From Peteryoungia rhizophila (lineage in GTDB: Bacteria > Pseudomonadota > Alphaproteobacteria > Rhizobiales > Rhizobiaceae): DNA of 64,000 nt. The position numbers and the translations under genes are program-made. The notes under the pieces were generated by a model, which ran no database searches, had not been told where the DNA came from, and worked only from the letters and a program-made list of their open reading frames with translations. Of the stretch, positions 8,757-17,758 are shown piece by piece (the first letter of the stretch is position 1; each line of letters begins with the position of its first letter). The stretch spans positions 434,001 to 498,000 of the forward strand of contig NZ_STGT01000004.1 of assembly GCF_004912145.1 (NCBI RefSeq), read 5' to 3'.

Positions 8757-9401
8757 GCCCCTGCACTCCCGCGAACTCTGGCAAATCACGTGTGATTTGA
8801 CGCACCCAGTAGCCCCTTCCCCTCCATGCTTGAGTGCTGCAGCGAAAAAGGCTGATTCGCGTAAGCATCCGTTGATTACTGCAGGGCTCAATCGCTGATC
8901 CCTGTGGGTGTGGTGAGGCGGAAGCTATCGAGCGGCGCACGAATTTCACTCATGCAGTCGCTATCGGAGTCCCGAATACAACGGTCGTCCACAGGACCGC
9001 ATTGTGGAATCGTAGCTATACCTAAAGGGTATGCTCGCAGCACATGAGACACGCTGAAGTTACTCATGAAGACTTCAAATGATAATTCGGCTGCGCAAAA
9101 ACTTTGCCAAAGCAGCAGCATTGAAGCTGGCTGATACGCAGTCATTGTTGCCTGCAAGCGGTCGGTGCGCATCAGACAAAATACCGCACAACTAATAAGA
9201 GAGCCGAAATCGAGATGCTCTACAGATGGCTTGCATCACCCCGGGTACAAGTTCCGACAGAGCGCGCAACAATTGTGATCAGCAAACCACCATAGTACGC
9301 AGAACCGCAAATTTTTTACTCAATTGCATTTAGTATCCCGCTGAGACAGCCACACGACTCGCGCGACTCCTAAGGGCATCTTATCCGGTTCTTGAGCCCT
9401 G
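8757..9401. other. Intergenic, nothing recognised
   Basis: About 640 bases with short frames on both strands, none with a known motif. The downstream end borders the IS66 remnant. Confidence 0.4.
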
Positions 9402-9877
9402 TTAGGCACCTTCCGGTTCCACGACAGCAGTCGGTTCCAGCCTCCCGATCGCCTTGTCGGCACCGTTGGCGAGAACGTCGGCGAGCCAGGCCGTGGGTCG
9501 ATGTCGGCCATCATGGTCAGCGTCGCCATAGAGGCGGCACCTTCAGCACGCGATCCGCTTTGGCAAAGAGCCACGACTTTTTTCAGGGTGGAAAGACTCT
9601 GTGCGCTCGTTCCGCGGCATTCTTCGTAAGACATATCCGGCCATCGTCGAGGGATGACGTAAAGCCATCCCAGCGCTTGAACATGTGGTCGATTGCCTCG
9701 ACGACGGGAGAACTGCGCGACAATTTGCCCGCTCGGTCCGCTGCAAGCAGTGCAGTCCTTCGACGATTGGCTGGCTGTCTTGGCGGCGGCGCTCAGGGCG
9801 CTGCTCGGGCCTAAGACCGATAACCTCCCGTTCTATGTCACGCAGGGCATCGAACCTTTTGGGCTACAATCGGCCGG
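9402..9877 (-). pseudogene. IS66-family transposase (TnpC) C-terminal remnant
   Basis: Read on the minus strand in shifting frames, the sequence gives FDALRDIEREVIGL, then pieces matching the IS66 segment normally read KRWDGFTRFLDDGRICLTNN, then RKSWLFA-like and ASMATLTMMADIDPR pieces, and finally a RLLSWNR-like end before a stop near 9402. At least two frameshifts and internal stops interrupt it. IS66 TnpC proteins are about 500 residues; only the C-terminal third is left. The upstream edge is cut exactly at 9877 by the left end of the IS3-family element. Confidence 0.7.
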
Positions 9878-9916
9878 TGAACCGCACCGGGTTCGCCGGA
9901 GGCCGTCTGGTTTAAG

Positions 9917-10822
9917 TTATGCGGCCATGGCTGGCTCGTCCAGCACGGTGTAGTATCGCTCCTCAGCTTCGGCTGGCGGAATGTTACCAATGGGCTCCAG
10001 AAGACGACGGTGGTTGAACCAGTTGACCCTTTCGAGTGTGGCAAATTCAACATCTTCGAAGTTTCGCCAAGGTCCACGCCGATGGATGACCTCGGCCTTG
10101 TAAAGACCGTTGATTGTTTCGGCGAGAGCATTGTCATAGCTGTCGCCGACACTCCCGACAGAAGGCTCGATACCTGCCTCCGACAATCGCTCGGAATAGC
10201 GAATGGACACGTATTGAACTCCCCTGTCCGAATGATGCACGAGACCGCCGCCATGAACGGGCCGCCGATCATGAAGCGCCTGTTCAAGAGCATCGAGAAC
10301 GAAAGTCGCATGCGCCGTCCGGCTGACGCGCCAGCCAACGATATGCCGGGCGAATGCATCGATGACGAAAGCGACGTAGACGAAGCCTTGCCAGGTGGCC
10401 ACGTAGGTGAAATCCGAAACCCAAAGCCTGTTCGGCGCGGGAGCCCTTAACTGGCGATTCACGCGGTCGAGCGGGCTAGGTGCGGATCTATCCGGGAACG
10501 TGGTTTTGATCGCCTTGCCACGGATGATCCCCTGAAGCCCCATGGCCTTCATAAGCCTGGCAACGGTGCAGCGGGCAATGTCGAAACCTTCCCTCTGCAA
10601 TTGCCGCCAGACCTTGCGCACGCCATAAACACGGAAGTTCTCGTCGAAAACACGGCGTATCTCAACCTTCAGAGCGACATCACGGCTGGCGCGGATCGAT
10701 AGCCGATCCCCGTCCAGGCGCTTGGCGATGTTCTCGTAGTATGTGGACGGGGCAATCGGCAGTAACCTGCAGATCGGCTCGACCCCGAACACTGCTCGGT
10801 ATTCGTCGATGAAGGAAATCAT
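9917..10822 (-). CDS. IS3-family transposase OrfB
   Basis: The 301-residue product has an HTH_21-like N-terminal part and a retroviral-integrase (rve) catalytic domain. The DDE triad is intact: Asp in LWVSDFTYV, Asp in [10 protein letters not shown] and Glu in [13 protein letters not shown]. Its ATG overlaps the OrfA stop codon (ATGA, 10819-10822), so it is made either by coupling or, as in many IS3 elements, as an OrfAB fusion by minus-one frameshifting. No disruption was seen. Confidence 0.93.
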   Translation of the reverse strand: MISFIDEYRAVFGVEPICRLLPIAPSTYYENIAKRLDGDRLSIRASRDVALKVEIRRVFDENFRVYGVRKVWRQLQREGFDIARCTVARLMKAMGLQGIIRGKAIKTTFPDRSAPSPLDRVNRQLRAPAPNRLWVSDFTYVATWQGFVYVAFVIDAFARHIVGWRVSRTAHATFVLDALEQALHDRRPVHGGGLVHHSDRGVQYVSIRYSERLSEAGIEPSVGSVGDSYDNALAETINGLYKAEVIHRRGPWRNFEDVEFATLERVNWFNHRRLLEPIGNIPPAEAEERYYTVLDEPAMAA

Positions 10823-11145
10823 CGCTTCAATGGGCGGTCGAGCTCCGCCATCGCGAAATATTCAGACGCCTTGCGCAATATCTCATTGGCCTGACGAAGC
10901 TCGCGGTTCTCCCGTTCAAGAGCCTTCATCTTCTCGGCCACATCGCTCGGCAGCCCCGCTCGCTTGCCGCTATCGACCTCGGTCTTCTTGACCCATTCAT
11001 GCAGCGTCGCAGGTGAGCAGCCGATTTTGGCAGCGATAGAAGAAACCGCCGCCCATCGGGATGGATGTTCTGCTTCGTGGTCCACAACCATGCGGATAGC
11101 CCGCTGATGCACTTCAGGTGAAAATTTGTTCGTTGTCTTGCTCAT
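10819..11145 (-). CDS. IS3-family transposase OrfA
   Basis: The 108-residue protein has an HTH ([17 protein letters not shown]..., then [20 protein letters not shown]) and a C-terminal leucine-zipper-like helix ([20 protein letters not shown]). This is the usual OrfA arrangement: DNA-end recognition plus multimerisation. It overlaps OrfB by 4 bases. It lies 28 bp inside the right inverted repeat of the element. Confidence 0.93.
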   Translation of the reverse strand: MSKTTNKFSPEVHQRAIRMVVDHEAEHPSRWAAVSSIAAKIGCSPATLHEWVKKTEVDSGKRAGLPSDVAEKMKALERENRELRQANEILRKASEYFAMAELDRPLKR

Positions 11146-11198
11146 ATCGGCTCCACTCTCTCAGAAGTTGGAGCCTCCGACAAACGCGGTGCGGTTCA

Positions 11199-11915
11199 CG
11201 GTGCATGCGAAGTCGGCAGATGCACAGGCCGTAAGGACTTTGCTCGCTGGCCGTAAAAAGCTGCCATGCAAGCTCATCGACTTCAGAGCTAAGTGCGCAA
11301 ATCCTTGAAGGGTCTATGGGTCGAAGGTCGGTCAGATCAGCGTGGGGCGTTATGAGGCTCGGATTCTGGCAGGAACCGTGGCCGGGCGCCGCACCTTCCG
11401 AGCTCGGCGCGATTGTTGATGCCAACATTTCTCTCAGCAGAGTAGTCGACACCCTGCTGATGGCCCATTCCGCTCCCTGGACGGGATTTGCCGAGCTTCA
11501 TCGCGAGATGTTGAGGATTGCAGGAACTGACCCTGTCTGCCAACGATTCATGACGTCACCTGGGGTCGGAGCTGCTGTCGCGCTTACCTATTGAGCGGCA
11601 ATGGATGATCCCGGCAGGCTGCTAAAACCCAACCTTCTGTGCATGTTATGGTCTGACGCCTAGGAAATACCGATTGGGAGAAACCGACACCGACTGCGGT
11701 ATGAGCAAAGTTCGCGACGGCGCGGCGTCACCGTCCTGTTTGATGCCGCTCATGTTATGTTAACCCGCGACAAATTCTTCCTTTGAAGCGGTTGGCCCTG
11801 GATGTCGCAAATAGAAGAGGATTGACGTGCGCGGAGGTGGCCCTGGCGCTTAGACCTGCGATCGTCCTCCACAGGATCCGGGTCGACGCCACTGAATTCC
11901 ACTGGAGCAATAACC
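11199..11915 (+). pseudogene. IS110-family transposase remnant
   Basis: Plus-strand fragments in different frames follow an IS110 transposase in order: VHAKSADAQAVRTLLAGRKK, then a QISVGRYEARI piece, GFAELHREMLRIAGTDPVC, MTSPGVGAAVALTY, YGLTPRKYRLGETDTD, and finally LALDVANRRGL with VALALRPAIVLHRIRVDATE. The normal family reads closely alike in these blocks (tnp_20 domain C-terminal half). Several frameshifts and stops make it non-functional. The N-terminal RuvC-like half is missing; the fragment starts right at the right end of the IS3 element. Confidence 0.75.
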
Positions 11916-12671
11916 CGGCGCTGCGTAGTTGCCGAATTGTTGACGGCCCGGTAGGACACCGAAACGTCAAGCCAGGTCCCGTCGCCGGGACGAAACCAGC
12001 GTACGGGCGAAAGTAACTGTGAACGCTTGCAGCCCACGAGTCACAGATATGTCTGCGAGCTTGAATCGGATGGCAACGAGTGGCGGCCCTCTTGACGACC
12101 ACGGACAGAAGCATGGTCTGACCAAGAGGTTCTCTCAACAAACGGCTTCACCGACAAAGGCCTTTTACAGAAGGACTATTCCTAGGTTTGCACAAGGACT
12201 TCCGATGTTCGCATCAACCTCGCAAGACGGCCTTCACCGGGGCCTCACCCTCAATCGTCTTTCAGAGCCTGAGCAAATAACAGCCATGCGAGCTGGAGCT
12301 TCACAGCTGAGCGGCACGCGTACTGGCTATAAGAAGGCGCTCCGCTGTGTTGCTGATCTGGCAGTCCAAGCCATCTTGTTCCGCAGCGATGCGGTAGCCA
12401 AAAGCGGTGATTGTCGGGAAGCTTAAAGATGAATTTTCCCGTACCTAACAAAATGGCCACTGCATTGAGCTCAATGATTGAAAGATGGCTGCTCATCTTG
12501 TTCAGGGGAAACTTGCCGCTCTCTGCCCCGACCTGGCAGTCAGCAACCACATTATCTGAGGTTCAAGCATTTCACGTCCGCGAATGTTAAATGCCACTCG
12601 ATGGCGCGAGAGTGATCGGATTTTGCAATCTTCAGCGAGAGATCATCGCTAGTTTAACCCTGTCTTCGGAC
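11916..12671. other. Intergenic, nothing coding recognised
   Basis: About 750 bases with no supported gene. Open frames (for example 12019-12426) have no recognisable domain or ribosome-binding site and look like decayed mobile-element flank. The 3' end leads into the small-RNA candidate. Confidence 0.45.
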
Positions 12672-12791
12672 ATGGCCGATCATCCCCTGCCATTCGGCCA
12701 TTGATGCGCTTTCCCCTCCGGCGCATCACGGGACCTAGCGCCGCCCGCGGTCCCTTGGCCGACTGTCTTCCTCCCGGCAGTCGGCCTTTTT
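12672..12791 (+). ncRNA. Candidate trans-acting small RNA, alpha-r14-like, with intrinsic terminator
   Basis: Four perfect stems follow one another in 120 bases: ATGGCCGA/TCGGCCAT (12672-12679/12694-12701), GATGCGC/GCGCATC (12703-12709/12721-12727), GGGACC/GGTCCC (12730-12735/12749-12754), and GGCCGACTG/CAGTCGGCC (12757-12765/12778-12786) with TTTTT at 12787-12791. The loops of stems 2 and 4 hold CCCCTCC and TTCCTCCC, which match the anti-Shine-Dalgarno sequence. Short RNAs with stacked hairpins and CCUCC loops are the hallmark of the alphaproteobacterial alpha-r14 (NfeR1-type) family, which repress ABC-transporter and other mRNAs. The 5' end is uncertain and no clear promoter was identified. 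Confidence 0.6.
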
Positions 12792-13093
12792 CTGCGCGCT
12801 ACAAGAGACGCATCTGTCGCCCTAAAAAGGACCTGGGCGAGCTGAAATGTTCTGTCCCTGTAGCCTGGCCCTAGTTATCACTTTTTCACCTTTTTACACC
12901 GTCCTTCGACCAGACACCCCCTAAGCGAGGGCATCTTCTGCTTCCCAAAACGACATTGAATTCATTTGGTTAGCCAACCACTGGTCACCCGAGAGGCGCT
13001 CCTTTTATTTGCACGCATTAACTAGGTAATTTCCCAAATTGCGATCAGTGTTTTCTTCAGGAAGCAAACCACTTCAGGTCCAGGAGAAATACG
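12792..13093. other. Leader region of the AraC-type gene
   Basis: About 300 bases, AT-richer than surroundings near 12870-13030. No gene recognised. CAGGAGAAATACG gives a good ribosome-binding site for the gene at 13094. Confidence 0.4.
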
Positions 13094-13660
13094 ATGCTCA
13101 CTACCACTAAGCCCACCGATACGGAGCGCGGGAAGGCCTTGCACGCCTTCAACCACGACCTCGAGAGCCTCGTTCAATCAGAGATAGACGTCACGACGAT
13201 GGAAGCGACCTCATCAGAGGTGCTGTCGCTGCTCAACAATTTAGAGCGAACGCTGGGGCCTCAAGCTGGAATTCTTGATGTTGCGAAGCCAAGGTTACTA
13301 CAAGGAGGCCTCGCACCCTGGCAATTCCGAAACGTAGAGGCCTATGTCGATACACATATTGCTGCGCAGATCCGGATAGAAAATCTCGCGTCAATTTGCC
13401 GGCTTAGCGTCAGCCACTTTTCCCGTGCGTTCAAGGTTAGCTTCGGCAAAGCGCCCCATTTTTACATCATGACCAAACGGATCGAACTCGCTCAAACACT
13501 GATGATTACAACTCACGAGCCGCTCAGTCAGATTGCTTTGTTCTGCGGTCTCTCCGACCAAGCGCATCTCTCAAACCTTTTCCGCCGCTGCGTCGGTACA
13601 ACGCCGCAGTCATGGCGTCGGTTAACCCAGCGCCTATCGCACGAACAGACGCTGATGTAG
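13094..13660 (+). CDS. AraC-family regulator, short form
   Basis: The 188-residue protein has a C-terminal AraC/XylS DNA-binding domain of two HTH units (residues about 85-182; landmarks IENLASICRLSVSHFSRAFK and LSQIALFCGLSDQAHLSNLF). The N-terminal 80 residues are helical and do not look like the usual cupin sensor domain, so any ligand is unknown. An AGGAGAAA site precedes the ATG. No neighbouring gene on the same strand is an obvious target; the closest is the small membrane protein at 13987. Members with this layout often control exopolysaccharide or stress genes in rhizobia, but that is only inference here. Confidence 0.85.
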   Translation: MLTTTKPTDTERGKALHAFNHDLESLVQSEIDVTTMEATSSEVLSLLNNLERTLGPQAGILDVAKPRLLQGGLAPWQFRNVEAYVDTHIAAQIRIENLASICRLSVSHFSRAFKVSFGKAPHFYIMTKRIELAQTLMITTHEPLSQIALFCGLSDQAHLSNLFRRCVGTTPQSWRRLTQRLSHEQTLM

Positions 13661-13986
13661 AGCCCGCTCGTCGGACCACCAAACCTGCACGACATAGCCG
13701 ATCAACCTTCCCGGCACCCAGACGCGTCCTGACCGCCAGCCTTGGCTGGCTTCGGAAGCCACCTCACTGCTGGATCTATGACCACTCATTGAGCAGAGCG
13801 TATATCTGTTAGCTGATAACGCGGGACACCACTGAAAATCGCTGAGGCGCCTCTCGCCTGTAGTACGGCCACTGGGACCGCAGGGGCAGCCCTCCGCTAT
13901 TAACGCGTTTTGACGTTTTCGGGAGCCGTCACTCGCCGTCGATCCAATCAACTAAACCTTTACTTACCGATGAGAGGAACTAGAAC
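13661..13986. other. Intergenic, nothing recognised
   Basis: No supported gene. The end carries GAGAGGA, the ribosome-binding site of the next small gene. Confidence 0.4.
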
Positions 13987-14208
13987 GTGCGCAACCATGA
14001 GAACGAAACCAAACCTTCAGCCGGGCTTGCCTTGGCAATCGCTGTGTACTGCCTGGCGGTGACGCTGTTTTTCATCTATTTCAGTTTCTTCGCCCCGGAA
14101 CAGCGGCCTCCCCGCGTCTATGTCCCCCAAGCCCCGATGGAACGAGTTGCAAGCGCCTCGCACCTGCCTCATGCAGCGGAAACGGTTGGTTTGATCAGCG
14201 GCACCTAG
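13987..14208 (+). CDS. Small single-span membrane protein, unknown function
   Basis: The 73-residue open frame starts with GTG at 13987, with GAGAGGA ending about 9 bases upstream. It has one strong transmembrane helix (residues about 13-35, LALAIAVYCLAVTLFFIYFS) and a short proline-containing outer tail. No family was recognised. The good start context and the membrane helix argue that it is expressed, but its size makes the call uncertain. Confidence 0.5.
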   Translation: MRNHENETKPSAGLALAIAVYCLAVTLFFIYFSFFAPEQRPPRVYVPQAPMERVASASHLPHAAETVGLISGT

Positions 14209-15081
14209 ACGCGACAGGGAAGAACCCTGCATGGCAGTACCCCATCAACTTAATGCCACGCGTTGGTGTCGAGGATTGCACCTTGAGGCGAGTAAAGGCA
14301 ATTGAGCGGGCTCTGGTAAGCAATGAGAACTATGCTAAGCAAGCTGGGCAATACCGAAGCCGGTGCATTGACCGGAAATCGGTATCGAGGCGGAAACCCC
14401 GGCCGATCATTTGCGATTCTTATGATCGCGCTGCGTTCGTTAATGACACGGCGAGCTTTAGGCAAACCCGGTTGCAGCGCCGAGTGTCTTCACCAGCTCT
14501 GTCCCGGCGACCATACCATGCGACACGCTTGTGGCTCCTCGTGCAGATGGTCGTGCACACAACCAGACGGAGCATTCAGTATATTTGGATGAAGGGTTCC
14601 ATGCAGGTTGGCGGGCGTATGTGGCCACGTGCATGCCTTAAACTGCCGCATCGCCCCTCCTTATTCTACACGCGAGGCTGGAACCATCCGTACAGCGAAT
14701 TCGATAAGTTTATCGTCCCCAGCCCACTCCGTACAAAAAACACTCGTCCTTTAGGTACATATGTATTGCAGATCGACTGAAACTGACGCGATGATCGTTT
14801 GCTACAATCAGAGCGCACCACGACTTGATACAGATGTAGCCAGAACAATTTCTCCCGAAGCTTCAACAGCTCGGCCGGAGTACCGGTTTCGGTGGGGCAC
14901 CGCGAAGAACAATGCTTAAAAGCGGCACGCGGTGCTTTCGCATCTCGGCTCCGAAACGCGTGGCACTTCCCCGTCTCTCCGAAAATAGCCGCTCATTTCC
15001 CGGTTCCGAAAGGATCGATGCCACGACACCTCATCTGCCGCATAAATGTGATGTTGAGCGGTACCCGCAAGGAGAAACTTT
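14209..15081. other. Intergenic, nothing recognised
   Basis: About 870 bases with only low-quality frames on both strands. The last bases (CAAGGAGAAACTT) are the ribosome-binding site of the gene at 15082. Confidence 0.45.
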
Positions 15082-16221
15082 GTGATCCGGAGAAGAACAA
15101 GCTTTTGGTTGGCGGGACTGGTGTTTACCTTGACAACCCCCTTTCCGGCTGAGGCCCATGTAAAATGGTTTGCCCCTTACATAGTCGGCGCGCCACCGCA
15201 ACCGATATCGACCGTTCTCGCCGATACGTGGTTCTGGACTGGTATCGTTTTCACTGTGGTGTCCTTCATATCAACCCGTCTGGTGGAAACTAGTCCATTC
15301 GGAGCGCGCGTCCATCGAGGATTGGACAGGCTCACCGGACTGATTTGGAGGAGACTGGACGACTATATCCGCGTGACAGTCGGTGCCTTCTTCGTGGCGA
15401 TCTTCTCGGTCGGCGGTGTCTACCTCACCCCCGACCTGAAGACGCCTGCGGAGTGGGTCTCATGGCTCCAGCTCGTGATTGCCGCCTGTATCTTTTCGCG
15501 CAAGACAATGCCCCTGGCCGGCGTCGGTATCCTCGCGCTTTGGTTTCTTGCCGTTCGCGACTACGACCTGTTCCACCTCTTCGACTATCTCGCCCTTGGC
15601 GCGGGTGTGGCTGCCTACCTCATCCTCGAGCCCTCGAAAAACGAGACTTGGCGGTCGCATCGCTACGAAGTCCTCCGGTGGGGTCTGGCGATCGCTCTGA
15701 TGTGGTCGAGCCTCGAAAAATTTGCTTACCCGGACTGGTTCTATCCGCTTGTCGCCGAGAAGCCGTTTCTGACCTTCGGCATGCCGCGTGACGTGTTCAT
15801 CCCCATGGCGGGCGTTGCCGAATTTACTATGGGCTTTGGTCTCCTTCGGACCCCGCTGATTCGTCGGCTTTCAGCGATCGCTCTCATCATCATCTTCATG
15901 GCAGCGGTATGGCCCTTCGGGCGCATCGACCTCATTGGCCATGGTCTGATCATGGCTATCCTTGTCGCTGTCGCATGCGATCAGTGCCGGGTCACAAGGT
16001 TCCTGCCATCGCTGAAGGTTCATCTCCCTGCAATACCAGGAGGGATCGCCGGCGCCTTTGTCATATTCGCTACTGCATATTGGGGGTTGCATCTCGCCTT
16101 CTACGGAGCCGAAGGATTCACAGGCCCCGCAACCACCGAGCGGGCGACCCACTCTCACAACGCCGAGCAACCACACGGGCCGATTTCAGACTCGGGTAAT
16201 GGAGCGCCACCGACCAAATGA
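15082..16221 (+). CDS. Multi-span membrane protein, DoxX-like
   Basis: The 379-residue protein starts with GTG at 15082 after AAGGAGAAA. It has a cleavable-looking leader (ending PAEAH), then about eight to nine hydrophobic spans and a hydrophilic His-containing tail (THSHNAEQPHG). The middle segment EVLRWGLAIALMWSSLEKFAYPDWFYP and the later VAEFTMGFGLL resemble the DoxX superfamily of quinone- or redox-linked membrane proteins, but overall similarity is weak. It precedes the MarR-led redox cassette by 39 bp on the same strand, so it may belong to the same unit. The function is unknown. Confidence 0.7.
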   Translation: MIRRRTSFWLAGLVFTLTTPFPAEAHVKWFAPYIVGAPPQPISTVLADTWFWTGIVFTVVSFISTRLVETSPFGARVHRGLDRLTGLIWRRLDDYIRVTVGAFFVAIFSVGGVYLTPDLKTPAEWVSWLQLVIAACIFSRKTMPLAGVGILALWFLAVRDYDLFHLFDYLALGAGVAAYLILEPSKNETWRSHRYEVLRWGLAIALMWSSLEKFAYPDWFYPLVAEKPFLTFGMPRDVFIPMAGVAEFTMGFGLLRTPLIRRLSAIALIIIFMAAVWPFGRIDLIGHGLIMAILVAVACDQCRVTRFLPSLKVHLPAIPGGIAGAFVIFATAYWGLHLAFYGAEGFTGPATTERATHSHNAEQPHGPISDSGNGAPPTK

Positions 16222-16260
16222 CATTTTTTCGACGGCCCTATTGATTAATATAGGACTCCT

Positions 16261-16920
16261 ATGCATATTCGCTTCATGGAGACGCCAAAGAACCCTACGT
16301 CGATTAATCACCGCATCCGCGAGGGTCTGTCGCGGCTGGCCATGGCGATGCGGGCCGATGATTGGAACCGGGCCAAGACCAGCGGGCTCAACCCGACGCA
16401 GCTCGCCATTTTGGAATTGCTGGAGGGACGCAAGGACGGTCTGGGCGTCAAGGAAATCGCTGCTAATCTTGGCGTTGCGCAGCCGACCGCGACCGACTCC
16501 ATCGCTGCGCTCGAGCGTAAGGGTCTGGTTGAGAAGCAGAGCGCGGCCACAGATAAGAGAGGTGTAACTGTTGGTATCAACTCTGAAGGTTTGTCGATGC
16601 TTGAGGCTGGCCGGTCACAGCCTAGCATCGCCGAGCAAACAGTCGGTGCGCTAGCCGACCGGGAGCAGGAAGACCTGCTGATCACACTTGTCAAGATGAT
16701 CAGGCATCTGCAGGAAAACGACGCGATCCCGATCCAGCGCATGTGCGCAAGCTGTCGGTACTTTGCGCCGTTCGCCCATTCTGATGCGGCACAACCGCAT
16801 CATTGTAATTTCGTCGACGCGGCTTTTGGACAGCGGGATATCCGCATCGACTGCCGCGAACACGAACCAGCCGATCCCGCGTCACGGGCAGCCACCTGGG
16901 ACGCTTTTCAACAGGGATAA
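16261..16920 (+). CDS. MarR-family regulator with a C-terminal cysteine cluster
   Basis: The 219-residue protein has a MarR winged helix (residues about 20-155; recognition region VKEIAANLGVAQPTATDSI, wing near DKRGV). The C-terminal extension carries Cys162, Cys165, His180, His181, Cys182, Cys198 and His201, spaced C-x2-C-x16-C-x15-C. This pattern could hold zinc or an iron-sulfur cluster and would let the regulator sense redox state or metal. It heads a cassette of thiol-related genes, which fits that idea. An in-frame ATG at 16276 is an alternative start. Metal binding is inference from residue pattern only. Confidence 0.85.
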   Translation: MHIRFMETPKNPTSINHRIREGLSRLAMAMRADDWNRAKTSGLNPTQLAILELLEGRKDGLGVKEIAANLGVAQPTATDSIAALERKGLVEKQSAATDKRGVTVGINSEGLSMLEAGRSQPSIAEQTVGALADREQEDLLITLVKMIRHLQENDAIPIQRMCASCRYFAPFAHSDAAQPHHCNFVDAAFGQRDIRIDCREHEPADPASRAATWDAFQQG

Positions 16921-16963
16921 GTTCGCAACCCTCCAGGCTATGGAGACAAAGGAGAACATAGAC

Positions 16964-17680
16964 ATGATCACGAGATTTGCAGCCGGTGCGATTGCCACCG
17001 GAACGGCCTTGCTATGGCTGTCGACTGCGAACGCGCACTCGATCAAGACTGAACCTGCGGAAGCTGTTCAAGCTTCGTTCGACATCATCGAAACGACCAT
17101 CGTCACGACGGGGCACTCAGCAGTCTTCACCACCCGCGTTCGCGGAGAAGCTGGATCAGAGAAGCCCGCAGCCACGGGCAAGTTCGAGAGCTCGGACGTT
17201 TATGCTTACGTCTGGCCAACTTCGCTCAACAGCAGCGAGATTGGTTTTGATAAAGATCAGGGTATCGTGGCACTGGCTGTCACGTTCCATCCGGACTTCG
17301 ATGACGCGGCCAATGGCGGCAAAAACCGCGATATCTGGCATCCTCACTGGGTCGTTCTGGCCGAAGACGCGGCTTGTGGTGGCGGACTGAAAGTGATCGA
17401 CTTCCCGGAAGGCGCCAAGCCGAAGGTTCCAGAAACCTGGCCAGGCGTGCCGCTGCTGATCGACAGCCCTGAATATCCAACGACCTTCAAGGGCGATGTC
17501 GTGGATGTCACCATTCCGCTTTCCCTGATCGGAGGGATCGCCAACGCAAACTACGACGGAGTGACTGCCGGCCTTAAGGTCAACGGCAACCTGCATGCCC
17601 CGCTTCTATGCGTCGACAACGTCTTCAAGGTCGCTTCCGGCAACCTCAGCCTCCCCGGCAAGGTCACGCCCTCAAAGTGA
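16964..17680 (+). CDS. Exported protein of unknown function in the redox cassette
   Basis: The 238-residue protein begins with a Sec signal peptide (residues 1-23, ending STANA). The mature part has no transmembrane segment, two cysteines (AACGGG and LLCVDN) that could form a disulfide, and alternating beta-like stretches. No known domain was recognised. The start at 16964 is set by AAGGAG about 9 bases upstream, while the frame itself opens inside the MarR gene. It lies 43 bp after the MarR gene and 78 bp before the AhpD-like gene and is probably co-transcribed. Confidence 0.75.
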   Translation: MITRFAAGAIATGTALLWLSTANAHSIKTEPAEAVQASFDIIETTIVTTGHSAVFTTRVRGEAGSEKPAATGKFESSDVYAYVWPTSLNSSEIGFDKDQGIVALAVTFHPDFDDAANGGKNRDIWHPHWVVLAEDAACGGGLKVIDFPEGAKPKVPETWPGVPLLIDSPEYPTTFKGDVVDVTIPLSLIGGIANANYDGVTAGLKVNGNLHAPLLCVDNVFKVASGNLSLPGKVTPSK

Positions 17681-17691
17681 CGGAAAGCTGC

Positions 17692-17723
17692 GCGGGTCCA
17701 CCGACAGCCATCGACGGACCCGC
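17692..17723 (+). promoter_or_regulatory. Intercistronic hairpin before the AhpD-like gene
   Basis: GCGGGTCC at 17692-17699 and GGACCCGC at 17716-17723 form a perfect 8-bp stem with a 16-base loop. No T run follows, so an mRNA-processing or stability role is more likely than termination. Confidence 0.55.
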
Positions 17724-17758
17724 ATATTCCTCCCTCCAGGCTAGTAGAGAGAAAGAAC

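Larger units (their letters stand above)
9878..11198 (-). mobile_element. Intact IS3-family insertion sequence
   Basis: The element is 1321 bp. Its ends are 26-bp imperfect inverted repeats (9878-9903 and 11173-11198) that match at 23 of 26 positions and begin TGAACCGCACC. The three bases CGG flank both sides directly (9875-9877 and 11199-11201), fitting a 3-bp target duplication. It encodes OrfA and OrfB on the minus strand, both without visible damage. To its left is an IS66 remnant and to its right an IS110 remnant, so it inserted at or near their junction. It could still be active. Confidence 0.92.

Noticed and set aside
9320..9634. Minus-strand 104-residue frame as an independent gene
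   Set aside because: It is one frame of the damaged IS66 transposase remnant, not a gene with its own start.
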